This document shows positions 16,538-24,810 of a DNA stretch of 36,429 bases, piece by piece (the first letter of the stretch is position 1; each line of letters opens with the position of its first letter). The stretch comes from JBBDMW01 sp040878005 (GTDB lineage: Bacteria; Chloroflexota; Dehalococcoidia; Lucifugimonadales; Lucifugimonadaceae), in assembly GCA_040878005.1 (NCBI GenBank), contig JBBDMW010000011.1:1-36429 (forward strand), in the 5' to 3' direction. The notes under the pieces were generated by a model. The model was not told the origin of the DNA. It was given only the letters and a program-made list of their open reading frames with translations, and searched no databases. A program made the translations under genes and the position numbers.

Positions 16538-17425
16538 ATGCGGTACTTGAGCCGGTTGCGCCTGGTTGTATTCGCTGTGGCACTCATGGCCGTAGCAGCC
16601 CTCATTGCCTGTTCGAATGAAGAACGTCCCACTCTTGTTATCGGTGGGATACCGGACCAGGATTTAATGATTCTTGATGAGATGTTCGGCGGAATAGCTG
16701 ATTATCTTGAAGATGAACTGGGGTTCGACGTTGAGTATCGGCCAGTAACTGAGTACGCCACACTGGTGACGGCATTCAGGAATGGGGATGTGAAACTTGC
16801 GTGGTTCGGCGGCCTGACCGGAGTCCAGGCCAGACTGGCAACCCCCGGGGCCGAGGCCATAATCCAGCGGCCGCGTGATGAAGAGTTCACTTCAGTATTC
16901 ATCGTGGGTTCGGGTGTGCAGGCGGAGAGCCTGTCAGACCTTGCGGGCAAGTCATTCACCTTTGGCAGCATCAGTTCAACCTCCGGGCACCTGATGCCCC
17001 GGTCGTTCCTGGCCGATGCTGGAGTGGACCCAGAGAACGACTTTGCAGGCGTCCCGAGCTACTCCGGATCGCATGACACAACATGGAAACTGGTGGAGTC
17101 TGGGAGCTTCGATGCCGGCGCTCTGAGCTCCGCTGTGTGGGAACGTGCGGTGGCAGAAGGCCAGGTTGATGAGTCCAGGGTCCGCGTGCTCATGTACACG
17201 GAGCCTTACTGGGATTACCACTGGGTGGCGCACCCGGAGATCGACGAAGTCTACGGCGAAGGAACACTCGCCAGTACCAGGGACGCCTTCAAGAGCATGT
17301 CCATGGATGATGCTGAACAAGCACGGGTCCTGGAACTATTCCTGACAGACAGCTTCATTGATACGAACAACGACAACTACGGCGCCATCGAATCGGTTGC
17401 TCGCACCCTGGACCTCATCGAATGA
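16538..17425 (+). CDS. PhnD-family ABC transporter substrate-binding lipoprotein (phosphonate/phosphite or putative selenate type)
   Basis: The start is ATG 16538 with GGAGGA just upstream. A lipoprotein signal peptide ends in the lipobox LIAC (C about residue 25), so the protein is membrane-anchored outside the cytoplasm. The mature part is a type 2 periplasmic-binding fold of the PhnD family: LGFDVEYRPVTEYATLV, DVKLAWFGGLTGVQARL, FGSISSTSGHLMPRSFL, FDAGALSSAVWERAV and YWDYHWVAHPE. LAWFGG with the GHLMPR segment and the N-terminal IGGIPDQD stretch recall the subfamily annotated 'putative selenate ABC transporter'. Classical phosphonate binding is the alternative. It overlaps the ATPase gene by 4 nt. 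Substrate unproven. Confidence 0.85.
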   Translation: MRYLSRLRLVVFAVALMAVAALIACSNEERPTLVIGGIPDQDLMILDEMFGGIADYLEDELGFDVEYRPVTEYATLVTAFRNGDVKLAWFGGLTGVQARLATPGAEAIIQRPRDEEFTSVFIVGSGVQAESLSDLAGKSFTFGSISSTSGHLMPRSFLADAGVDPENDFAGVPSYSGSHDTTWKLVESGSFDAGALSSAVWERAVAEGQVDESRVRVLMYTEPYWDYHWVAHPEIDEVYGEGTLASTRDAFKSMSMDDAEQARVLELFLTDSFIDTNNDNYGAIESVARTLDLIE

Positions 17426-18246
17426 GTTCGCCAGCCCCATTCGCAGCCTCCGCACCCGGTGTGGCCGCCTACCAGGCGCGTGACCTTTCAAAGGTCTACA
17501 GCGGCACCCGGGCACTCCAGGGCGTGACACTCACCGTCGACAGGGGAGAGACGGTGGCCCTGGTCGGCCCCAGCGGTGCGGGAAAGACAACACTGCTCCG
17601 TCTTATGGCCGGCATGTTGCCGCCATCCGGTGGCCAGATTCATGTTCTTGGCCGGCCGTTGGGGCGCCTTCGTCCTGGCAAGGAGTTGACGGGCCTGGTC
17701 GGAATGATGCAGCAGCGCCTGGACCTTGTGCCGCAGCTATCCGTGAGGAACAACGTTGAAGCAGGCCTCCTTGGCCGGTGGAGCCTCCTGCGGTCGCTGG
17801 CCGGCCTTGTGCTCCCGGTAGAGCACCCCGGAGCACGGGCAGCCATCGAACGGGTGGGCCTGGGCGCCAAAAGGCACGACCGCGTGGCGCGCCTGTCAGG
17901 CGGTGAGCAGCAACGCGTCGCCCTCGCCAGGGTCCTGGTTCAAGACCCGGCAGTCATACTCGCAGACGAACCAGTAGCGTCGCTGGACCCGGCCCTGGCC
18001 GAAGACCTGCTCACTCTCTTGACCGATATAGCGAAAGAGAGCGGCCGCACCGTCATCGCCAGCCTGCACTCACCCGACCTGGCGCGCCGGCACTTCGCTC
18101 GGGTTGTCGGACTCCGCGACGGCGCAGTCGCGTTTGACGTGAGCGCCCGCGACTTGACCGATAGCCTCCTGGAATCCGTTTATCGTCTCCCTGCGGGCTC
18201 CAACGGCCGCGCTGCCGTGCCTGGCGCCGCCACTGTTAGTCGTTGA
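17422..18246 (+). CDS. PhnC-type ABC transporter ATP-binding protein
   Basis: A 274-residue ABC ATPase energising oxyanion import. Walker A is GPSGAGKTT (about 49-57), the Q-loop is MMQQRLDL, the signature is LSGGEQQRVALARVL, Walker B is VILADEPVASLDP and the switch histidine lies in IASLHSPDLARR. Similarity in the signature region and after Walker B places it with PhnC-type ATPases. The ATG overlaps the stop of the binding-protein gene (ATGA), and its own stop overlaps the next start (TTGA), a tightly coupled operon. Confidence 0.9.
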   Translation: MSSPAPFAASAPGVAAYQARDLSKVYSGTRALQGVTLTVDRGETVALVGPSGAGKTTLLRLMAGMLPPSGGQIHVLGRPLGRLRPGKELTGLVGMMQQRLDLVPQLSVRNNVEAGLLGRWSLLRSLAGLVLPVEHPGARAAIERVGLGAKRHDRVARLSGGEQQRVALARVLVQDPAVILADEPVASLDPALAEDLLTLLTDIAKESGRTVIASLHSPDLARRHFARVVGLRDGAVAFDVSARDLTDSLLESVYRLPAGSNGRAAVPGAATVSR

Positions 18247-19064
18247 TCCACAGCGTTGCTCGCCTGGTCCCCCGGAAGCTGCGCCTGTCATCCGGCAGCA
18301 GGGGGATGCTCACCCTCATACTCATAGCTGCGTTCTTGCTGAGCCTGACAGCAGTTGACGCAACTGATGACACGCTGCGCACCAGTGGGCTTGCCGCGCT
18401 GTGGGGTATGGTGCAGTCCGTATTCAGTCCTGACCTGTCGCCGCGCTTCCTTGGCACAGTCCTGGAGGCGACATGGCGGACCGTTGCCTATGCAACGGCC
18501 GGTATGACCGTGGCCATCCTCATTGGCATTCCGGGCGGTCTGCTCGCCAGCGGCGTACTGGTGCGAAACCCTGTGATGAGGGCCAGCTCCATGGCAGGCG
18601 TGCGCGGGGTGCTGGGATTCCTGCGCGCCATACATGAATTGATCTGGGCGCTGATATTCGTAACAGCGTTCGGGCTATCACCGCTGGCAGGAGCGCTGGC
18701 GATAGGCATTCCGTACGGCGGGATCATCGGCCGGATACTGGCGGAGCGGCTGCAGGACGTGCCGGATGCGCCACTCCAGGCGTTGAGGAGCAGTGGAGCC
18801 TCTGAGATGCAGGTGCTGATCTACGGGCGTGCCCCCGCCGCGCTGGCGGACATGGTCAGTTACTTCTTCTACAGGTTTGAATGCGCTGTCAGGTCAGCCG
18901 CTGTGCTTAGCTTCGTGGGCCTGGGCGGGATTGGCTTTCGTATTTCCATTGCCCTGGACGACCTGAGATTTGGACAGGTGTGGACGCTGTTATTTGCGTT
19001 GGTCCTCATCATCATCGCCATAGACACCTGGAGCGCCCAGGTGCGCCGGAGGCTGACGAGGTGA
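18243..19064 (+). CDS. PhnE-type ABC transporter permease, first copy
   Basis: A 273-residue membrane permease with about six helices. An N-terminal helix (MLTLILIAAFLLSLTAV) is followed by a binding-protein-dependent transport domain with the EAA-type loop LQALRSSGASEMQVLIYGRAP near 185-205. RAIHELIWALIFVTAFG and FVGLGGIGFRI are characteristic of PhnE proteins. The start is a TTG overlapping the ATPase stop by 4 nt. With the next gene it forms a heterodimeric permease pair. Confidence 0.87.
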   Translation: MIHSVARLVPRKLRLSSGSRGMLTLILIAAFLLSLTAVDATDDTLRTSGLAALWGMVQSVFSPDLSPRFLGTVLEATWRTVAYATAGMTVAILIGIPGGLLASGVLVRNPVMRASSMAGVRGVLGFLRAIHELIWALIFVTAFGLSPLAGALAIGIPYGGIIGRILAERLQDVPDAPLQALRSSGASEMQVLIYGRAPAALADMVSYFFYRFECAVRSAAVLSFVGLGGIGFRISIALDDLRFGQVWTLLFALVLIIIAIDTWSAQVRRRLTR

Positions 19065-19939
19065 GGGCCGCGAACGTCGACATCAACGTCAATTCGCCGG
19101 GTTCATTCGTATCGCGCCATCGGTTTGGTGTCTTTTCAGCCGGAGCGCTGGTCATCCTGGTGCTCGCAAGCTGGGTATTTGTCGTGGCGGATGGCGGCGG
19201 TTCTGCGGGACCGTTCTCACCCGCGGCATGGAATCGCGCTGCGGACTTCCTGGGTGACCTGCTGGGAATCGGCAGTTCGCGGACCCCGGCATTTTTCGAG
19301 TGGGAGAGTTGGAGGGCAGCCCTGGGCATGGCACGCGAAACGCTGGCCATGAGCGTGCTGGCCGCGGGCCTGGCGGCAGTGGGCGCACTGGTCACAGTTC
19401 CATTCGCCGCAGCCAATCTCACCCACGGGGACCAGGCGCCGTTCGGGCCAGTGGTTGGCCGGGCCATGTTCCTCGTGACTCGCTCCGTTTACATCATGAC
19501 TCGTGCCGTGCCGGAACTTATCTGGGCATTCCTGATCATATTCATCGTATCTCCCGGTGTGCTGGCCGGAGCATTGGCGCTGGCGATTCACAACTTCGGC
19601 GTGATGGGCCGTTTGGCAGCAGAAGTAGTTGAAGATATCGACCCTGGTCCTGCCCGTGCACTTAGAACGTCAGGCGCTGGAAACGTGCAGATCCTGTTCT
19701 ATGGCGTGCTGCCCCAGGCGCTCCCGCAGTTCATCACGTTCCTGCTGTACCGGTGGGAGGTCATAATACGGACCACGGTGGTGGTAGGGTTCGTGGCTGC
19801 CGCGGGCCTCGGTTACCAGTTCCGGCTCGATATGGCGTTTTTCAGGTACACGGACGTCGCACTGTTGCTGTTCGTATACGTCCTGCTTGTCTGGGGCGTG
19901 GACATCATTTCCGCTGGCCTGCGGCGCCTGGCGAGATAG
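19061..19939 (+). CDS. PhnE-type ABC transporter permease, second copy
   Basis: A 292-residue permease paralogous to the preceding gene. The helices include FSAGALVILVLASWVFVV, RAVPELIWAFLIIFIV and VVVGFVAAAGLGYQFRL, with the coupling loop RALRTSGAGNVQILFYGVLP. I place the start at GTG 19061, which overlaps the previous stop (GTGA) and has GGAGG about 8 nt upstream; the frame extends further upstream, but that part would overlap the first permease gene by 85 nt. The 3' end overlaps the convergent DUF2254 gene by 35 bp. Confidence 0.87.
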   Translation: MRAANVDINVNSPGSFVSRHRFGVFSAGALVILVLASWVFVVADGGGSAGPFSPAAWNRAADFLGDLLGIGSSRTPAFFEWESWRAALGMARETLAMSVLAAGLAAVGALVTVPFAAANLTHGDQAPFGPVVGRAMFLVTRSVYIMTRAVPELIWAFLIIFIVSPGVLAGALALAIHNFGVMGRLAAEVVEDIDPGPARALRTSGAGNVQILFYGVLPQALPQFITFLLYRWEVIIRTTVVVGFVAAAGLGYQFRLDMAFFRYTDVALLLFVYVLLVWGVDIISAGLRRLAR

Positions 19940-21293
19940 TCCGCTCGGCGTCACCAGTGCTGGAGGATTCATGGCCAATGAGGGCGGCGAGCGTCATGTC
20001 GTAGGCTTCGCTCACGGCCTCGCGGTCGTACTCCTGCCCAAGCTGGTCATTTGACGTGGCATGTATGACCCTTGCCTGGCGGACCAGGATGCTCCGGCCT
20101 TCCGAGCGGCGGATATGCGGGGCCACCCCGCGGATCATTTCCAGCAGGTGGATCATGACCGTGGCGTTGGCTTGAGAGCTTCGCCTGAGCCGGTCGAGCA
20201 TCTTCTGCGCAATGTCCTCGAAGTTCTCCGCCATGACTATCACACGCAGTACGCCCTCATCGTCATACCGGTAAGATGACGGCGTTTGCCTGTCCGCCAG
20301 CTGTGCGAGACCCGCGCCGATCCTGTCAATGCAGGTCATGGCCGTTTGCGCGTCGTTGATGCCCGGGGAGAGAGCCCGTTCTGCCATCTCCACGAGTTGA
20401 TTGAAGACGAATGCCACATCCTGTTCGAGCGTCCGTTCCCGGCCGAGAATAAACACTCCGTTGATCTTCTCCATCAGGTTGCTGTCCACCTTTGCGCCGG
20501 GTGAGGCCAATGCCACGGTGTTCCCATGCACAATGAAATCCCCTGGCCGGTATTCGATCCTGATCACCAGGTCATTCGACTTCGCCAGGTGCATGAGAGC
20601 CTCGTTGTTCAGAGTCCTCAGGTAACCGTTGGAGTTTGATGGTACGGCGCGTGCCACACGTTCAAACTCTGCCGGGTCAAACTGCGACTGGTCAGGATGG
20701 CGGACGTCATCCGGCCCGCGGCCAAGCCGCTCAGGAAAGAGGCGGTTGATCGCCCCTTCCAGGTCCTGTCCCACGGAGGCGACGATGCTGTTCGCCTGGA
20801 TCGAGGCTGAGACGTGGTGAATGAAGTAGATCAACACGCCAAGGCTGGCCAGGGCGAGGATGATTCCAAAGGCTACGGAGATGTACGGCACAAACAGTTC
20901 GTCGTCCGTTTCCGCCCGTATGGCGCCCAGGATGAGCAGGCAGTACACGAACGTTGCAAGGAACATCCCCAGCACCACCTGGTTTCCCGTATCACGCATG
21001 AACGTCCGCAGGATGCGTGACCCGAACTGGGATGAGGCCAGTGTGAGCGACACAATGGTGATTGAGAAAACCACGCCTGCCACAGTGATCATGGATCCGG
21101 CGATAGTTGAGAGGATGTCCCTGGCCCCATCAGGCTGAAGGGTCCCGAAGCCGACCATCGAACGTATGCCAGCCGCCTCGTCAAGGGCTAGAAGAACGAC
21201 GGCCAGGCCAATCGCCGCCGCTGTCATCACCGAAGGCACAAACCAGAAGCTGGAATGGGCCGAATACCAGGCGTTGCTCAGGCGCGTGCGCAT
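19905..21293 (-). CDS. DUF2254 family membrane protein
   Basis: A 462-residue protein with four N-terminal helices (about 15-170) and a soluble C-terminal part. ILSTIAGSMITVAGVVFSIT and LTLASSQFGSRILRTFMRDTGNQVVLG are the family signature, and SPGINDAQTAMTCIDRIG is the conserved C-terminal motif. Function is not established for this family. The start is ATG 21293; a TTG directly before it is possible. It stands alone, convergent with and overlapping the importer operon by 35 bp. Confidence 0.88.
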   Translation of the reverse strand: MRTRLSNAWYSAHSSFWFVPSVMTAAAIGLAVVLLALDEAAGIRSMVGFGTLQPDGARDILSTIAGSMITVAGVVFSITIVSLTLASSQFGSRILRTFMRDTGNQVVLGMFLATFVYCLLILGAIRAETDDELFVPYISVAFGIILALASLGVLIYFIHHVSASIQANSIVASVGQDLEGAINRLFPERLGRGPDDVRHPDQSQFDPAEFERVARAVPSNSNGYLRTLNNEALMHLAKSNDLVIRIEYRPGDFIVHGNTVALASPGAKVDSNLMEKINGVFILGRERTLEQDVAFVFNQLVEMAERALSPGINDAQTAMTCIDRIGAGLAQLADRQTPSSYRYDDEGVLRVIVMAENFEDIAQKMLDRLRRSSQANATVMIHLLEMIRGVAPHIRRSEGRSILVRQARVIHATSNDQLGQEYDREAVSEAYDMTLAALIGHESSSTGDAERTISPGAAGQRK

Positions 21294-21514
21294 CAACAGT
21301 GACCCCGGCAGATGCGTGCCATCTGCTTGGTGGAGTGGCTGGGGGAGCGAGGAGTATTGGCCGGGCCACTACTCTGAAATGTTAACTGGAACAGGCTGTC
21401 CGGGAGTCGTCGGTTCGGAGGTAAATCTTCACTCTCTGCGGTGACGTGAAGCTGGCAGGGCTAAATATACGAAGGTGATGCGGTTTGTTGTTAGCACTCC
21501 CTTAGTGCCGCTCA

Positions 21515-22696
21515 TCATGCGCCGCCTCGTGGCCTTGGCTCCAGCTCCACCTCGAACTCGATTGGCTCTCCGTCCCTGATGCCGCCAAGGGTGATCACAT
21601 CGCCAGGCGAGGTGTTGAGCGCCAGGTACGAGATCAGCTCGTCCATTCGCCGGAACTCCATACTGTCCACCGAGTTGAGGATGTCGCCGCCCAGCGACAC
21701 ATTCTGCCCACCCAGCGGACGGGACTCCGTGCCGCCCCTGATCCCCGCCTTGTCAGCGGGCGTGTCGGGCAATACTTGTTGCACCAGCGCTCCATTCACG
21801 TCCGGCGGCAGTTCGGCGAACTCTCGCAGTTCCTTGTTCAGGTCACGGGTTGTGATGCCAAGGTAGGAGTATTCGTGGCGGCCGTCCTCAATGATGGAAG
21901 GCACAACCCGCTTGGTCAGGTTGACCGGCACTGCAAACCCCACGCCGGAGTTCTGGCGGGTGGAGCTGCGGATCTGGGTGTTCGTGCCAATCACGCGCCC
22001 GTGCCTGTCCAACAGTGGCCCGCCGGAGTTGCCAGGGTTGATCGCCGCGTCTGTCTGCACAACGCCTGGGATGCTGAAATCGCCAAACCCGCTGGCGATG
22101 AGCCTGCCGAGTGCGCTCACGATGCCGGTGGTCATCGTGAACTCCTGGTCCTGGCCGAATGGATTGCCAAGGGCGATGGCCATCTGGCCAGGCCGCAATA
22201 TTGAGTCGTCGCCGAGTTCAGCGGGCACGAGGTCCTTGTCGCCGGGATCGATCTTTAGCACCGCCATGTCAGAGTCGGGATCGCCGCCAACTATTTCGGC
22301 GTCAAACTCCGAGCCGTCAAAGAACGCCACGTTGACGCTGGTAGCGTCACTGATGACGTGGTAATTGGTCACGATGTGACCCTGTTCATCCCACACCCAC
22401 CCCGAGCCATCTGCGCTTCCGAGACCGCTGCGCGCGCTAATCCGCACAACTGATGGCACGACCCTTTCAAAAATGTCCGCCAGTACCAGCTCATGCGCTG
22501 CGACTATCTCATCCGGGGTCAGGTTGTGAGAGGAGGCAGGTACCGACGAAGCGGTAGGTGTTGCACTGGCCAGATCACTCGTCGCCTCTGCTGTGGGCGT
22601 GGTCTCAGTGGCGGGAGTTGTGCAGGCGGCTGCCAGCGAAGTCATGGCTACAACGCCAACCGCCAGCCACGCCGGCAGTCTCAGTCTCGATGTCAT
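21515..22696 (-). CDS. HtrA/DegP-like serine protease, lipoprotein
   Basis: A 393-residue S1C protease. The signal peptide ends in the lipobox LAAAC (C about residue 25), followed by a Thr/Ser/Ala-rich linker to about 60, so it is likely anchored on the outer face of the membrane. The catalytic triad is His in GHIVTNYHV, Asp in DSDMAVLKID and Ser in NPGNSGGPLLD. A single C-terminal PDZ domain (about 285-385) contains GALVQQVLPDTPADKAGIRGG. The role is presumably extracytoplasmic protein quality control. The 198 bp to arsR are divergent. Confidence 0.92.
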   Translation of the reverse strand: MTSRLRLPAWLAVGVVAMTSLAAACTTPATETTPTAEATSDLASATPTASSVPASSHNLTPDEIVAAHELVLADIFERVVPSVVRISARSGLGSADGSGWVWDEQGHIVTNYHVISDATSVNVAFFDGSEFDAEIVGGDPDSDMAVLKIDPGDKDLVPAELGDDSILRPGQMAIALGNPFGQDQEFTMTTGIVSALGRLIASGFGDFSIPGVVQTDAAINPGNSGGPLLDRHGRVIGTNTQIRSSTRQNSGVGFAVPVNLTKRVVPSIIEDGRHEYSYLGITTRDLNKELREFAELPPDVNGALVQQVLPDTPADKAGIRGGTESRPLGGQNVSLGGDILNSVDSMEFRRMDELISYLALNTSPGDVITLGGIRDGEPIEFEVELEPRPRGGA

Positions 22697-22859
22697 AAGG
22701 GCCTCTTAAAGCTTGACCCGCAGGCCTGGTTTGGTTGTGCACTGCGGTTATGTTTGCCATACCAGCATACGGGTGAGCTGAATGTGCCGTGTAATTGTGG
22801 CTTTGCGGATTCAGGTCCATGGTAAGGCCTTTACTGGTACGGCCCTGTAGGAGCCGCGG

Positions 22860-22888
22860 TTGCACCAGGAGAGACGCGGCATTAATAT
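22860..22888 (+). promoter_or_regulatory. Promoter of arsR-CDF, predicted leaderless
   Basis: TTGCAC (22860-22865) and TAATAT (22883-22888) are spaced exactly 17 nt. Initiation 7 nt after the -10 would fall at 22895, the A of the arsR ATG. No Shine-Dalgarno sequence lies at normal distance (AGGAG at 22867 is about 24 nt away and inside the promoter spacer). Confidence 0.7.
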
Positions 22889-22889
22889 C

Positions 22890-22915
22890 AATACATGAAC
22901 AGTTATTCATACATC
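22890..22915. promoter_or_regulatory. ArsR/SmtB-type operator overlapping the start codon
   Basis: AATACATGAACA-GT-TATTCATACATC is a 12-2-12 imperfect inverted repeat (8 of 12 positions paired) with the TGAA-N6-TTCA core typical of ArsR/SmtB operators. It spans the predicted transcription start and the ATG at 22895, so bound repressor would block initiation. Confidence 0.75.
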
Positions 22916-23281
22916 AGCAGTGTGTCTCCTGAGCAGTGCGAGACAGAATGCCTTCGCCCGGAGCTTGTGCTGCCCCTGCTTGGGCGGGTCATGGATGCGG
23001 CCAGTGCAGAGCAGGTTTCGCAGGTGTTCGCTCTTTTGGCCGACCCTACGCGGCTCAGGATTCTTCACGCCCTCAGCCTGTGCGACGAGCTCTGTGTTTG
23101 CGACCTCGCCGTCCTCATAGGTTCCAGTCAATCCGCTGTGAGCCACCAGTTGCGGGTGCTGCGGTCGCATAACGTGATCCGCCGCCGCAAAGACGGACGC
23201 ATCATGTACTACACGTTGTCTGATGAGCATGTCCGGAATGCCCTCGTGGACGGCATCAGGCATGCAGAGTGCGCAGCCTGA
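22895..23281 (+). CDS. ArsR/SmtB-family metal-sensing repressor, CadC-like
   Basis: A 128-residue winged-helix repressor. The DNA-binding helices are in LLADPTRLRILHAL and GSSQSAVSHQLRVLRSHNVI, and DGRIMYYTL forms the wing. Both metal sites of CadC can be matched. The alpha3N site is C15 and C19 (CETEC) with C67 and C69 (ELCVCDL). The alpha5 site is D110, H112 and H123, with C126 at the fourth ligand position where CadC has Glu (a Glu is at 125). It is therefore a probable Cd/Pb/Zn sensor. The operator covers its start codon, implying autoregulation. The start is supported because the N-terminal CxxxC would be lost with a downstream start. A CDF transporter follows after 3 nt. Confidence 0.9.
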   Translation: MNSYSYISSVSPEQCETECLRPELVLPLLGRVMDAASAEQVSQVFALLADPTRLRILHALSLCDELCVCDLAVLIGSSQSAVSHQLRVLRSHNVIRRRKDGRIMYYTLSDEHVRNALVDGIRHAECAA

Positions 23282-23284
23282 GCC

Positions 23285-23986
23285 ATGCAACCCCTGGACA
23301 TTGCCGTTTACGCGGAAGGCCGACCCGCAGCCGGCGACGCTTCGTTGGCAGCCGTGGAGCGTGCAAAAGCTCTCCGGCGGGGCCTGCGTCTCGAATACGT
23401 CTCCCTTGGGTGGAACGTTGTTGAGGGAGCAATAGCCGTTGCCGCCGGGTTGGCGGCGGGCAGTGTGGCGCTGATTGGTTTCGGCGTCGACAGCTTTGTC
23501 GAGAGCGCATCCGCCAGCGTCATCGTCTGGAGGATATTTGCGGAGCGCCGGCAGAGTGATCCTGAACGAGTGGCCGCGATTGAGCGGTTGTCGCAGAAAC
23601 TGGTGGCGGCTTCGCTCGTTCTCCTGGGGCTCTTCGTCATATTCGAGGCTTCGCGCACCCTCCTGGCTGGCGCCCACCCGGAGCCTTCTCCGGTAGGCCT
23701 TGCGCTGGTGGTTGTATCGATAGGCGTGATGTGGTGGCTCTCGCGCTCCATCCGCAAGGTGGGGCGTGACCTCCACAGCCATGCGATAGAGGCCGACGCC
23801 TCTCAGACCATGGCTTGCTGGTGGCTATCGCTGTTCGTCCTGGTAGGCGTTGGCCTGAATGCTGCGTTCGGCTGGTGGTGGGCAGACCCTGTCGCTGCCA
23901 TGGCCATCGCTGCCTTCGTTCTGAGAGAAGGGTGGAAGACCTGGCGCGGGCAGGCCTGCTGCGCCGTGAACCTGCCGGCAGCGTAA
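23285..23986 (+). CDS. Cation diffusion facilitator-like metal transporter, membrane domain only
   Basis: A 233-residue membrane protein with about six helices. RRGLRLEYVSLGWNVVEG, SVALIGFGVDSFVESASA and SHAIEADASQTMACWWLS are conserved motifs of a CDF branch, with helix 2 Asp (GVDSF) and helix 5 HAIEAD as likely metal ligands. The cytoplasmic C-terminal metal-binding domain of ordinary CDF exporters is absent, as is usual for this short branch. It is read from the arsR promoter with a 3-nt gap, so it is presumably a metal-inducible exporter; Cd or Zn is the best guess. Confidence 0.83.
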   Translation: MQPLDIAVYAEGRPAAGDASLAAVERAKALRRGLRLEYVSLGWNVVEGAIAVAAGLAAGSVALIGFGVDSFVESASASVIVWRIFAERRQSDPERVAAIERLSQKLVAASLVLLGLFVIFEASRTLLAGAHPEPSPVGLALVVVSIGVMWWLSRSIRKVGRDLHSHAIEADASQTMACWWLSLFVLVGVGLNAAFGWWWADPVAAMAIAAFVLREGWKTWRGQACCAVNLPAA

Positions 23987-24042
23987 GACATACTGTCAGA
24001 GGCCACGGCGGCTGGTTATCAAGCAATCACGTGATAATAGGG

Positions 24043-24810
24043 CTAACGGGAGTTCTTCTCTATGAAACCCAGCACCCGGTTCCAAGCGTCTGCAGCCGCG
24101 TCTGCATGCTCTTCGAAACGCCGGTCGAAGAACGAGTGTGGCGCACCGGGGTACACATATATCTCATGTTCCACCTCTGCTTTTGAGAGTGTTTCCTCGA
24201 ACTTCTGCACCTCCTCCACCGGTATTCCCTGGTCAGCCCCGCCCATCAGGCCAAGCAACGGGACCGTGATCTCAGGCACCCGGTCAATGGGGGGCGGGGA
24301 GTCGTCACGGCCGGGGCGTGTGGGATGCCCATAAAAGCCCACCACGCCATTCAGGCCATGGCCTCCGGCTGCTTGGATCCATGAATTGCCGCCGCCGAAG
24401 CAGAACCCAACGGTGAACACCGGCCTCATGGCGCTGGCCTCGCCCCGCCGTAGGTACTCCACCGCGGCGCCCACGTCGGCAGTGATCTGTTCCACCTTGG
24501 TCTGGGCCACGTGGTCGGGATAGGGAAAATCCTCGCCGCGCTTCCCCACGCCCGCGGTCCGGCCAAAGTAGTCGATTGCAATGGCTTCGATGCCCCGCTC
24601 TGCGAACCGCTCAGCCAGCTCTTCATAGAACGGGTACAGGCCCCGGACGTCCGGCATTATGACCACCGCCGGTCCGCCTGGCGTATCCGTGCTGGCTGAA
24701 AATGCGGCGAACTCGGCGCCGTCGGCAGATTTGAGCGTTACGTCACTGGTATTGACGGCTGCGCCGGAGATTGGCTCAATGGGCGGCCTGGCGTCGTAGG
24801 GAAAACACAT
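24043..24810 (-). CDS. Dienelactone hydrolase family alpha/beta-hydrolase
   Basis: A 255-residue hydrolase. VVIMPDVRGLYPFYEELAERFAERG is the oxyanion-side motif, GFCFGGGNSW carries the nucleophile Cys, LMGGADQGIP the acid and YPGAPHSFFDR the histidine, which together make the Cys-Asp-His triad of the DLH family. The start ATG has GGAGG 7 nt upstream. Substrate unknown; these enzymes often act on lactones or esters from aromatic or plant-like compounds. It is probably transcribed alone, since 533 bp separate it from the next gene. Confidence 0.9.
   Translation of the reverse strand: MCFPYDARPPIEPISGAAVNTSDVTLKSADGAEFAAFSASTDTPGGPAVVIMPDVRGLYPFYEELAERFAERGIEAIAIDYFGRTAGVGKRGEDFPYPDHVAQTKVEQITADVGAAVEYLRRGEASAMRPVFTVGFCFGGGNSWIQAAGGHGLNGVVGFYGHPTRPGRDDSPPPIDRVPEITVPLLGLMGGADQGIPVEEVQKFEETLSKAEVEHEIYVYPGAPHSFFDRRFEEHADAAADAWNRVLGFIEKNSR

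Noticed and set aside
22907..23782. Minus-strand frame of 291 codons across the arsR-CDF genes
   Set aside because: It spans two genes with clear motifs on the other strand and has no recognisable domain or ribosome-binding site.
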